A DNA stretch of 64,000 bases from SB21 sp964415295 (GTDB taxonomy: Bacteria; CLD3; SB21): the NCBI GenBank assembly GCA_964415295.1, contig CAYPYN010000002.1, forward strand, positions 434,001 through 498,000, read 5' to 3'. Below are positions 42,015 through 50,803 of this stretch, piece by piece. The notes beneath the pieces were generated by a model. The model had not been told where the DNA came from, ran no database searches, and was given only the letters and a program-made list of their open reading frames with translations. Each line of letters begins with the position of its first letter. Position 1 is the stretch's first letter. The translations under genes and the position numbers were made by a program.

Positions 42015-43364
42015 ATGATCGTCATGAAATTTGGAGGGACCTCCGTAGAAGATGCGAACGCGATGCGTCATGCCGGAAAAGTCATACAACATCAATCGGC
42101 CCGAGGGCTCGTAGTGGTCGTTTCGGCCTGCGCCGGAGTAACGAATACATTGTTAGAAATATCTGAGACGGCCGGAAGCCGTGATGTGAACAACGCCATG
42201 ATCAAGATCGCTCAGCTTTACAGGCGGCATTTGAGCATCGCACAGGACCTTCTGCCGGATCCCGCCGACACGTCCCGGTTTCTTCAAACCCATTTTGACG
42301 AACTGTCGGGTATCGTCAGGAGTGTTGCGATCTTGGGAGAACTGTCATCGCGCACGCTGGATCGGATCCTGGGTTTTGGCGAAGCATGGTCGTCGCACCT
42401 TTTGACCGCTTACTTAGAACAGATCGGTATATCTTCAGCCTTGATTCCTGCCGGTTCTTTCTTTATTACCAACGGTCAACATCAGACGGCCGAACCCCTG
42501 ACGGACGTGATCCGGATAAAGGCGAAGGAATTGATAGAACCGGTCATCAGAAGCGGCCATGTTGTGATAACGCAAGGATTCGTTGGCGCTACATACGATG
42601 GCGTACCGGCAACTTTGGGAAGAGGCGGATCGGATTATTCCGCATCGGTCATCGGAGCCGCTCTCGATGCGGATGAGATTCAGATCTGGACAGACACCAA
42701 CGGCGTATTGACGGCCGATCCGAGAGTGGTCCATGAGGCGCTTACTCTGCCCGACATCAGTTATCAGGAAGCCGAAGCGCTGGCATCTTTGGGCGCTAAA
42801 GTTCTGCACCCAAAAACTATCGCACCGGCTGTCAGGAAAAGAATTCCCGTCCGGGTTTTGAATTCACGCAATCCGGACCATCCCGGCACAACCATCGTGG
42901 GCGAACATCCTTCACATCCCGTATTCACCGGAATTACATACCGAAGACACTTGATTAAAATCACGTTACCATCTTCGGCGGAGTGCTTTCAACGGTGTCT
43001 GGAACACCAAGTAAAAACGGACGGTTTTACGCTCAGCGGCGGGCATTTTATTTTCTTTGCTGAGAACACCGAGGGTCTCGCGTCTTTTTTGGAAACCGAT
43101 AGGAGCGGGACGGCTGTTATCGAAGATCATTTTGCCTCAGTGAGTCTGGTCGGATGGCAAATCAGAGAGAAAGAAGATATGCTCGTTCGAACCACTGGCC
43201 TGTTCAGGGAAATTGCCGTGCAGCCCGTTCAGTTCTACTACGATCCTTCGGGAAATCAATGGACCTGTATTATAAGGAAAGGCGATGTGGATACGGTTGT
43301 ACGCTCCATGCATGATAATTTCTTCGGTACTTCATGGGCCAAACGGGCGGCCGCGGCGTCGTGA
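42015..43364 (+). CDS. lysC: Aspartate kinase
   Basis: 449 residues, monofunctional. The N-terminus MKFGGTSVEDANAMRHAG binds aspartate/ATP, GRGGSDYSASVIGAALDADEIQIWTDTNGVLTADPR is the kinase core (split here as seen near 200-235), and the C-terminal ~150 residues form ACT-like regulatory domains. It makes aspartyl phosphate, the first step towards homoserine, lysine and threonine. Cotranscription with metYX suggests it serves methionine synthesis. AGGA precedes the ATG; a second in-frame ATG is 9 bases later. Homoserine dehydrogenase is not in the window. Its TGA adjoins the convergent ATPase stop. Confidence 0.94.
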   Translation: MIVMKFGGTSVEDANAMRHAGKVIQHQSARGLVVVVSACAGVTNTLLEISETAGSRDVNNAMIKIAQLYRRHLSIAQDLLPDPADTSRFLQTHFDELSGIVRSVAILGELSSRTLDRILGFGEAWSSHLLTAYLEQIGISSALIPAGSFFITNGQHQTAEPLTDVIRIKAKELIEPVIRSGHVVITQGFVGATYDGVPATLGRGGSDYSASVIGAALDADEIQIWTDTNGVLTADPRVVHEALTLPDISYQEAEALASLGAKVLHPKTIAPAVRKRIPVRVLNSRNPDHPGTTIVGEHPSHPVFTGITYRRHLIKITLPSSAECFQRCLEHQVKTDGFTLSGGHFIFFAENTEGLASFLETDRSGTAVIEDHFASVSLVGWQIREKEDMLVRTTGLFREIAVQPVQFYYDPSGNQWTCIIRKGDVDTVVRSMHDNFFGTSWAKRAAAAS

Positions 43365-44030
43365 TCATGAAGCTTTGACCCAGCCGTCGAGAAGTTCCAC
43401 TACACGTGAACCGTAGGACGCATTCTTCTCGGAGTGTGTGACCTGGACGATCGTGGTTCCTTCGGCGTTCAGCTTCTTGAATAATTGCATGATCTCTTCG
43501 CCCTGAGCGGAATTAAGATTACCCGTCGGCTCGTCTGCGAGGATCAGTTTTGGCTTACCGATGATGGCACGGGCAATACCGACGATCTGCTGCTGCCCTC
43601 CGGAAAGCTGATTGGGAAAAAGGTCCTTTTTTCCGACGATATTAAAGCGGTCCAAAATATCTGCGACCATGCTCTTTCGTTCGGAGGCACTGATCTTCTT
43701 GTACAACAGCGGCGTTTCGATATTTTCGTAGACGGTCAGTTCGTCGATGAGGTGATAACTTTGAAAAACAAAGCCGACATATTCCTTATGGATCTCGGTC
43801 TTTTGCTTTTCGGATAGCTTATGTACGGCTTGATCGAGAAAATGATATTCGCCGTTGGTGGGTTCGTCCAACATGCCCATGATGTGTAACAAGGTCGATT
43901 TACCGGAACCCGACGGTCCCATGATCGATACGAATTCACCCTGTTTAATTTCCATAGTGATCCCGCGGAGCACGTATGTTTTCATAAACCCGCTGGAATA
44001 GTATTTTTCGATCTTATTCAGCCGCAGCAT
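43365..44030 (-). CDS. MacB/LolD-type ABC transporter ATP-binding protein
   Basis: 221 residues with all ATPase motifs: Walker A GPSGSGKST (38-46), Q-loop FQSYHL, signature LSGGQQQ, Walker B LILADEPTG and H-loop THSEK. It belongs to the MacB/LolD/FtsE subfamily that powers FtsX-domain permeases by mechanotransmission rather than direct transport. It is last in the minus-strand run that contains eight such permeases, so it is their probable shared energy source. Start ATG has GAGGATC upstream. Its stop abuts the aspartate kinase stop. Confidence 0.95.
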   Translation of the reverse strand: MLRLNKIEKYYSSGFMKTYVLRGITMEIKQGEFVSIMGPSGSGKSTLLHIMGMLDEPTNGEYHFLDQAVHKLSEKQKTEIHKEYVGFVFQSYHLIDELTVYENIETPLLYKKISASERKSMVADILDRFNIVGKKDLFPNQLSGGQQQIVGIARAIIGKPKLILADEPTGNLNSAQGEEIMQLFKKLNAEGTTIVQVTHSEKNASYGSRVVELLDGWVKAS

Positions 44031-44065
44031 TTCTGATCCTCATATTGATTATGGTTTAACTTGTC

Positions 44066-44320
44066 TCATTCGTGTTTAAAGATCACCTGAACGGATTTGT
44101 CCGTTGCAGCGCCGATCTGTGACAGTTTCCAATCGGGGTCGTAATGGGACAAGTGTTCTTTCAGGCATAACGCACGGTCGGAATAATGGGGCTTACAATC
44201 CTCCCAGGCGAACATTTCCACCCGGTAGTGATAAACTTTCTTTTCGCCATTCACGCGTGCTTCGATCTCGATCAGATCGTGCGGCTGCACATCGGGAACA
44301 TTGATGACTATTTCTGCCAT
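44066..44320 (-). CDS. Small hypothetical protein
   Basis: 84 residues, no signal peptide, no family recognised. It is charged and beta-rich in its first half (EIVINVPDVQPHDLIEIEARVNGEKKVYHYRV), followed by CKPHYSDRALCLKEHLSHY, with two Cys and four His that could bind metal. Ribosome binding site AGGAGGT is ideal, so it is well translated. It lies between the ATPase (35 bases) and the DUF4097 gene. Confidence 0.65.
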   Translation of the reverse strand: MAEIVINVPDVQPHDLIEIEARVNGEKKVYHYRVEMFAWEDCKPHYSDRALCLKEHLSHYDPDWKLSQIGAATDKSVQVIFKHE

Positions 44321-44424
44321 GGTGACCTCCTAAGACAGTTAAATGATATAAAGATACGAATCATTCATTCTATTTTCAGACATAGTATTCCAATTTGCTT
44401 GGTCCGCCGGCATCGTGCGCCAAA

Positions 44425-45387
44425 CTACTTTTTCAGGATGGCTTTGCCGCTCCCCGTATGAACACTGATCTTCGGTTCATTGCTTCCTTTTACGAAACTC
44501 TTCTTTAAATAGATCTCCCGGTTTTCGGTATACTCTTCTTCCTTATCAAAAGCAAACGGACACACGATTTCACCGTGTTTCTTCATAGCCACCATCTCAA
44601 AGTAACCGTTGACGGCATGGCCATTGAGCTCCAGTACGGCATCACCGGAAGCCGAGCCGAGTTCCATGTCGTATTTAGGGCTTTCACTGAGTATCACGAA
44701 CACGTCGCCTGAAGCCGAAAAAAAGGAGCTGCTGCGATCGATACTCAGCCGCTCTGCTTCGACGTCACCACTGGCGCTTCGCAGATCCAGCGTACCTTTG
44801 GCATCTTTCACTCTAACGGTACCGGAAGCGGCTTTCAAATTAATTTCTCCTTTCACGCCCATTGCAGTAATATCGCCGCTAGCGCTTGACACTTCCATCT
44901 TGCCGCCCGCATTCTCAATGCGAATATTTCCGGATGCGGATGACAGCTCCAATAGGCCTTCATTCCTATCAATGGTCATTTTGCCGGACGCGCTTGAGGC
45001 CTTGATGCTCTTTGATAGCCCGGTAGCTGTGACATTTCCGGAAGCCGATGAAAACTCGATCTCAGTTTCGGGCAGCACCGTAAGCGTCCACAGGACATCA
45101 CCGGAAGAGTTTCGCCCGCTCCATTTTTCCTTTAAAACCAGTTGGTCGCCGTCTTCCCTGATCACCGGATTGAAAGCGTTTTCAGGAACTACTTTATATA
45201 CGAGGTCGAGCAGAACTTCTCCTCTGGTACCGGTTTTAATTATACAATCGCCGCTGATGGTTTCAATATCGATGGACTTCACATCTTTAAAGCTTTTGTG
45301 AACTTCCTTTGTTTCCTGGGCACGACTGCTTGCCGACAAAACAAAGACATGCAAGAGCGTAAGGACTAAGGTATTTAGAGTTTTCAT
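44425..45387 (-). CDS. DUF4097-family beta-repeat protein
   Basis: 320 residues. A signal peptide (about 1-23) is followed by about eight short repeats around SASG[DNK] (for example SSASGNVTATG, SSASGKMTID, SSASGNIRIE, RSASGDVEAE), which would stack as a right-handed beta-helix. DUF4097 (putative adhesin) proteins are often encoded near anti-sigma or ABC permease genes. AAGGAG precedes the start. It is in the same minus-strand run as the permeases. Confidence 0.88.
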   Translation of the reverse strand: MKTLNTLVLTLLHVFVLSASSRAQETKEVHKSFKDVKSIDIETISGDCIIKTGTRGEVLLDLVYKVVPENAFNPVIREDGDQLVLKEKWSGRNSSGDVLWTLTVLPETEIEFSSASGNVTATGLSKSIKASSASGKMTIDRNEGLLELSSASGNIRIENAGGKMEVSSASGDITAMGVKGEINLKAASGTVRVKDAKGTLDLRSASGDVEAERLSIDRSSSFFSASGDVFVILSESPKYDMELGSASGDAVLELNGHAVNGYFEMVAMKKHGEIVCPFAFDKEEEYTENREIYLKKSFVKGSNEPKISVHTGSGKAILKK

Positions 45388-45499
45388 ATGATATCTCCTT
45401 TTGTATTATTCGAGCGGATTCGTTTTCAGATACATCTCATACGCAACAGCTGCTGCCATGTTGCGGCAACTTATCAGCAGAATTCGACACCCGGGCATA

Positions 45500-47878
45500 C
45501 TACTCATACTTCAATGCGTCAACAGGATTTGCCGTAGCCGCTTTGATCGTCTGAATACCTGTGGCGGCCAGCGCGATGGTTAGGGAAACGGCAAAAGCCA
45601 ACGCAAAGATCCACACTCCGATGTTCGTCCGATAAGCATAATTTTCCAAAATACCTTTCATGGCAATATACGCACAGGGCCATGCAATAAAGTTAGCTAT
45701 AACTACCCATTGGATGAATTCTCTCGACAGCATGAATGATATTTCCGAGATCGTTGCGCCCAGCACTTTCCTTATTCCGATCTCCCGTGTACGGGACTCC
45801 GCAATAAAGGATGCCAACCCAAAAAGACCGAGGCATGCGACCATGATCGCAAAGAGCGCCGCATAGCCGAAGAGAGACATCATGCGTTCATCGGATTGAA
45901 ACATTCGGGCAAATTCTTCATCGAAAAACATGTATTCGAACGGGAATCCGGGCTGGGTTTTCTGCCAAATCTGTTTTACATGTTCTAACGACTCTGTTAT
46001 GTTTCCGGATTTGAGTCTGACCACCGCATAATTGATATCATTGAGCTCCAGGTATAACACGATAGGTTCAATCGTGGTTTGTATTCTTTTATAATGGAAA
46101 TTCTTTACAACACCAATGATTATTCTGTTATCTCCCCAGGAAAACCTCTTGCCGACCACCGATTGAGATCCCATTAATCTTGCAACCTCTTCATTCACCA
46201 ATACGGCTTTTGCCGTATCGGTCGCAAATTCCTGCGAAAAAGACCTCCCTTCCATCAGCGTCATCCCCATGGTCTTAGTGTAGTTGTAGTCAACGGCGCC
46301 AAAGCCGATCATCGGTTTGAAATTGGGATCCTTTCCATCCCAATCCGCCCCGCCGCCGTTCGCGCTCATGTTTAACGGTTCCTGAAATGTCCCGGTCACA
46401 CCCAAAACCATCGGGTCTTTCTGCAATTCTTCCCGCAGGAGAGAATATTGCTTCTTCGTTTCGGCATTCAGCGGTAGATAGATCAATTGTTCTTTATCGT
46501 ATCCCAGATCTTTTTGTCTCATGTATTCCAGTTGTCTATACATCACGATGGTTCCGACCATGAGAATAACGGAAAGAGCAAACTGAAATACCACGAGCGT
46601 TTTTCTCAACACGGTACCTCTGGCGCCGAAATGAAAAGTGCCTTTGAGCATCTGCACTGGTTGAAATGAAGACAGAAAAATCGCCGGATAGGTTCCCGAC
46701 AACAAACCGGTTACCAAGGCCACCGCAAGCCCGGTCAACAAAAAAGAAGGTCCCAATGCCATGTCGTAGGTGAACTCCTTACCCGACAGATCATTAAATG
46801 CCGGAAGCATGAGTTCAATTAGGAACAAAGCCAGAACAAATGCCAACAGGGTGAGCAGCACCGATTCGCCGTAGAATTGACGGATGATATCGGGACGCTG
46901 CGCTCCGACTACTTTTCGCAGGCCTATCTCTCTGAAGCGCTTTGCGGAGCGGGCCGTAGAAAGATTCACGTAGTTGATACAGGCTATCAAAAGAATAAAA
47001 CAGGCCATGATCGAGATGATATACATACTTTGGATCGCTCCTCCGGATTCACCGTATCCGAAGCGGCCGTAAAGCCGTATGTCCGTAAGCGGCATTAATT
47101 GAAACTGAACATCTTTCACCCTGCTGGGATCCTGAATTTGCGACAGAGCGTGCCGTTTTCGTAATTCACCAATCTTCTTGTTTACAACTTCAATTTCTGC
47201 ATCGGGGTTCAACTGTACCCACGTAATAATCTCATTGCTTCGCCAGCTATCCGTATCGAAGCCGATCGTTTTCATTAATTCAAAAGAGATCAATATATCA
47301 AATCGTACGCTGGTATTTTTCGGATTATTTTGCACAACGGCTCTAACCGTATACGGATGACTATTATTGATCAGAATAGTTTTTCCGACCGGGCTTAGAT
47401 TGCCAAAATATTTCTTAGCCACATCCTCCGTGATCACGAGAGAGCGCGGTTCTTGAAGCGCGGTTTTGAGGTTCCCATATACTGAAAAACTAGTGAACAT
47501 TTCCAGAAAGGCAGCATCGACACATCGCGTATTGTTTTCGTAAAACACTTTATCGTCATACTTCATTAGTATCTGTTCGGGAAATGCGAACCTTGATACA
47601 TTGACAATTTCAGGAACTTCCGCTTTCAACGCAGGACCCATAGCATAGGGGGTCACGTTCACATGAAACAAACCCTCCGCTGTCGGCTGATCCTGTTCAA
47701 CACGGTAAATGGTATCTGCATTGGTGTGGAATGTGTCCCAACTGAGTTCATCTTTCACCCACAGCAGGATCAATAACGTTGTGGCCATCGCCACGGCAAG
47801 GCCGCAAATATTGATGAAAGAATATCCTTTTTGACGGATAATGTTTCTAAGAGCGATCTTCAAATAATATTTTGACAT
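45500..47878 (-). CDS. Duplicated FtsX/MacB-type ABC permease, array copy 1
   Basis: 792 residues with two MacB/FtsX halves. Helix 1 (about 20-42), first periplasmic domain (to about 275), FtsX domain with RFREIGLRKVVGAQ near 310, second anchor helix and periplasmic domain (about 430-665), and a second FtsX domain with RTREIGIRKVLGA near 700; it ends TANPVDALKYE. This is roughly a fused pair of MacB permeases with about eight helices. AAGGAG precedes ATG. It is the last permease of the array, nearest the ATPase. Confidence 0.92.
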   Translation of the reverse strand: MSKYYLKIALRNIIRQKGYSFINICGLAVAMATTLLILLWVKDELSWDTFHTNADTIYRVEQDQPTAEGLFHVNVTPYAMGPALKAEVPEIVNVSRFAFPEQILMKYDDKVFYENNTRCVDAAFLEMFTSFSVYGNLKTALQEPRSLVITEDVAKKYFGNLSPVGKTILINNSHPYTVRAVVQNNPKNTSVRFDILISFELMKTIGFDTDSWRSNEIITWVQLNPDAEIEVVNKKIGELRKRHALSQIQDPSRVKDVQFQLMPLTDIRLYGRFGYGESGGAIQSMYIISIMACFILLIACINYVNLSTARSAKRFREIGLRKVVGAQRPDIIRQFYGESVLLTLLAFVLALFLIELMLPAFNDLSGKEFTYDMALGPSFLLTGLAVALVTGLLSGTYPAIFLSSFQPVQMLKGTFHFGARGTVLRKTLVVFQFALSVILMVGTIVMYRQLEYMRQKDLGYDKEQLIYLPLNAETKKQYSLLREELQKDPMVLGVTGTFQEPLNMSANGGGADWDGKDPNFKPMIGFGAVDYNYTKTMGMTLMEGRSFSQEFATDTAKAVLVNEEVARLMGSQSVVGKRFSWGDNRIIIGVVKNFHYKRIQTTIEPIVLYLELNDINYAVVRLKSGNITESLEHVKQIWQKTQPGFPFEYMFFDEEFARMFQSDERMMSLFGYAALFAIMVACLGLFGLASFIAESRTREIGIRKVLGATISEISFMLSREFIQWVVIANFIAWPCAYIAMKGILENYAYRTNIGVWIFALAFAVSLTIALAATGIQTIKAATANPVDALKYE

Positions 47879-47948
47879 GTCTGTCTCCTTTCAGCCTAAA
47901 AACGCAGACGGAGAACATAGTCATATCACGCACAACTCGTCTCGTCCG

Positions 47949-50354
47949 CTACTCATATTTCAAAGCCTCCACCGGATTGGCCGTCGCCGCTTTGAAAGCA
48001 TGATAACTAACCGTAACCACCCCTAGTAAGATCGCTGAAACAGCGGCGGTCACAAAGGGCCACCAATCAACCGAGATACGATAGGCAAAATTCTGCAACC
48101 ATCGATCAAGCAAAACATAACCCAGCGGCCATGCGATCACATTGGATAAAGCGATCAATTGGATATATTCAGACGTTAACATAGTTATAATGCGGGACAC
48201 GCGGGCCCCGAGGATCTTACGTATGCCGATCTCCTTCGTTCTTCGTTCCGCCGAATAGGCCGATAATCCAAACAGACCCAATAAAGCAATGACCGCCGCC
48301 AACAGCGCAAATAGGCCGATCACGCCGGACAATTTCTGCTCGGACCGGTAAATCTTTTCCAAGCGTGAATCGAGAAAACTGTATTCGATCGGCCTCTCCG
48401 GCGACAGCTTTATCCATACGCTCTCTATGTATGACAGGACCGTTAATGCGTCTCCCGTGCCTAATCTCACGGCGTAATAAGCCGGGTCATTATCCATGGC
48501 AATCACCAATGGACGCATCGGCCTGTGGAGGGATTCAAAATGGTAATCTTTAATGACTCCGACGATCTTACCCGACTTGGCAATCGTATTGGTGCCGGGT
48601 CCGAACAGCTCCATAGTTTTCCCGAGCGCATTTCCTTGCCAACCTAACCGCATCGCCGCCGTTTCGTTGATAATAAAACCTTCTCTGATGTCGGTTGGGC
48701 TTTCCTTTGAAAACCAGCGGCCGTCCTGCATTTGAATTCCCAGCGCTTCCGGTAAATCATCATCGGTCAGCAAAAGAGGCAGGGCTTCGGGTTTTTCACG
48801 AGATCCACCTTCCGGAACAAAACGCCAAACAGAAACTCCCTCTCCCGGTACGTCCGATAAACCGCAGACGGCCTTTATGCCGGGATGTTTCATCAGCTCC
48901 GAACGAAACACATCATAACGGCTATTGACGCTCCCGTGACCTTTGACAATGACCGTTCGGTCTTTGACAAAACCAAGATTCATTTCACGAATGAAGGTCA
49001 GTTGTCTGCCGATCACACCCAAGGCAATAATCAACACGATGGAGATAACAAATTGGGAGATCACAAGTATCCTTCGTGTGCTCTCTTTTCTTTTCCACGG
49101 TTTCGCAACAACCGCATTTCCGGTCTTAAATTTTGAGAAGACCAAGGCCGGGTAGAAGCCGGACAATAATCCGATTGCGATCGATGCGCCTACCAGTATC
49201 AGAACGCCTTCGAGAGTGTGGAGCCGTTCCAGCGACAGCGATTGACCGGAAACCGTGTTAAAATATGGCAAAAACAGTTCGGCCGCGGCGACGGCAACCA
49301 CCATTGCAACCAATCCGGCCGCAACGAATTCGCAGAGAACCTGCAGCATTAATTCGGAAGTCTGCGCTCCTACGATCTTGCGAACACTCATTTCTTTCAG
49401 GCGATCCAACGACTGAGCCGTCGTCAAATTGACAAAATTGATCGCGGCAATCAATAACGTCAGAACAGCAACCGTTCCAAACACGTAAACGTAGAATATG
49501 TCTCCATTAGGCTCCAGCTCATTATCCAATTGCGAATGTAAATGTATATCTGTAACACGCTGCAAGTCCATTCTTACTCCGGCCTTGATCCGATCCGGAT
49601 AGTATTTCTGAACAAAAGCAGGCATTTTCGACCGGATATTTACGGCCGAACTCTGATCACTGAGCAACAGATAGGTCCACGCACCGGTCCAAAACCACTT
49701 GTTCTCCCTGCCCTCGGTTCCCGTCTGACTTTTCCAGGCATTCAACTGAAAGGACAACGGCACCAGAGCATCAAATTTAATATGGGATTGATCCGGAAAT
49801 CGGGAGACCACAGCAGTTACTTTGAGATCCGCCTGATTCTGATAGCGAAGGACTTTCCCGACGGGGTCGTCGGTTCCGAAATATTTTTGCGCTGTTTCTT
49901 CGGTTAGGATGATCGACGACGGATCTTTCAGGGCGGTCAGCCCATCTCCGCGCAGGAACTCAACATCAAACATCTCATAAAAGGATGGATCGACAAACAG
50001 GAGACGATCTTCCATAAATTTCTTTTCGCCGACCGTAACCAGAACGGATTGATCCTCTCGGTACAGCCTGACGGATTTTATCACTTCGGGAAAGTCGTTT
50101 TCAAAAGCCTGAGCCGCCGGAAAAGGAACCGACGCCTCGTTGTATACGTTACCGTTCAGTTCCAGGGAAAAATTAACACGGAATATTCTACCGCTTTTGC
50201 TGTGAAAACGGTCATACTGACTTTCCTGAAATACATAAAGGCTGATCAGGATACAACACGAAAGACCCAGAGCCAAACCACCGATATTGATCGCCGAACG
50301 AACACGGTGCTTGGTCAGATTACGTATGGCTGACTTAACGTAATTCCGTAACAC
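47949..50354 (-). CDS. Duplicated FtsX/MacB-type ABC permease, array copy 2
   Basis: 801 residues, starting at GTG with AAGGAAG upstream. Same two-half layout: LDRLKEMSVRKIVGAQTSEL near 310 and RRTKEIGIRKILGARVSRI near 710, ending TANPVEALKYE. The first FtsX motif has MSV instead of IGI, a small deviation. It is 36 bases after the NTF2-like gene and 70 bases before copy 1, consistent with one long transcript. Confidence 0.92.
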   Translation of the reverse strand: MLRNYVKSAIRNLTKHRVRSAINIGGLALGLSCCILISLYVFQESQYDRFHSKSGRIFRVNFSLELNGNVYNEASVPFPAAQAFENDFPEVIKSVRLYREDQSVLVTVGEKKFMEDRLLFVDPSFYEMFDVEFLRGDGLTALKDPSSIILTEETAQKYFGTDDPVGKVLRYQNQADLKVTAVVSRFPDQSHIKFDALVPLSFQLNAWKSQTGTEGRENKWFWTGAWTYLLLSDQSSAVNIRSKMPAFVQKYYPDRIKAGVRMDLQRVTDIHLHSQLDNELEPNGDIFYVYVFGTVAVLTLLIAAINFVNLTTAQSLDRLKEMSVRKIVGAQTSELMLQVLCEFVAAGLVAMVVAVAAAELFLPYFNTVSGQSLSLERLHTLEGVLILVGASIAIGLLSGFYPALVFSKFKTGNAVVAKPWKRKESTRRILVISQFVISIVLIIALGVIGRQLTFIREMNLGFVKDRTVIVKGHGSVNSRYDVFRSELMKHPGIKAVCGLSDVPGEGVSVWRFVPEGGSREKPEALPLLLTDDDLPEALGIQMQDGRWFSKESPTDIREGFIINETAAMRLGWQGNALGKTMELFGPGTNTIAKSGKIVGVIKDYHFESLHRPMRPLVIAMDNDPAYYAVRLGTGDALTVLSYIESVWIKLSPERPIEYSFLDSRLEKIYRSEQKLSGVIGLFALLAAVIALLGLFGLSAYSAERRTKEIGIRKILGARVSRIITMLTSEYIQLIALSNVIAWPLGYVLLDRWLQNFAYRISVDWWPFVTAAVSAILLGVVTVSYHAFKAATANPVEALKYE

Positions 50355-50390
50355 GCTTCTTCCTTTCCGGAATTGTTCCGGTTTAATACA

Positions 50391-50780
50391 TTATGATGCC
50401 TTTGACACGTGAATATGGACAATTTTCCAGCTGCCGTTTTCATGAACTAAAACGTTTGTTTCTTTTAAATAATATACCTGTTCGTTCCCGTCGGGACCGA
50501 ATGCCCCGCGAGAATGATACGTGACAACTGCCGTATTTCCGTAAACCTGCACTACTGGCTGAAGTTCCTGAAAAAAGTGTACTTTAGTTCGAGATTTGCC
50601 TAACGACCAGTTGAATTCTTCTTTATCCTGCTTCATGCCGTCAATCCGATACGGACAAGAGGGAATGAACAAGGTCAGGTTATCGTGTATATGAGTAAAG
50701 TAATCGACACTATTATTGTTTCTAAAACAGTTGTTCCAGTCCTGAACTGCTTCAAGAACGTCCTTTTCTGACTGATTCAT
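50391..50780 (-). CDS. NTF2/SnoaL-like protein inside the permease array
   Basis: 129 residues, cytoplasmic, no signal peptide. It has the DUF4440/SnoaL-like pattern: a helical start (EKDVLEAVQDWNNCF), a Tyr/Phe-rich cone and closing strands VYYLKETNVLVHENGSWKIVHIHVS. Such folds bind small ligands or act as ketosteroid-isomerase-like enzymes. It separates permease copies 2 and 3 (gaps 36 and 23 bases), so it is cotranscribed with them. No link to transport is known. Confidence 0.8.
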   Translation of the reverse strand: MNQSEKDVLEAVQDWNNCFRNNNSVDYFTHIHDNLTLFIPSCPYRIDGMKQDKEEFNWSLGKSRTKVHFFQELQPVVQVYGNTAVVTYHSRGAFGPDGNEQVYYLKETNVLVHENGSWKIVHIHVSKAS

Positions 50781-50803
50781 ATTTCTGCAACTCCTATATT
50801 GAT

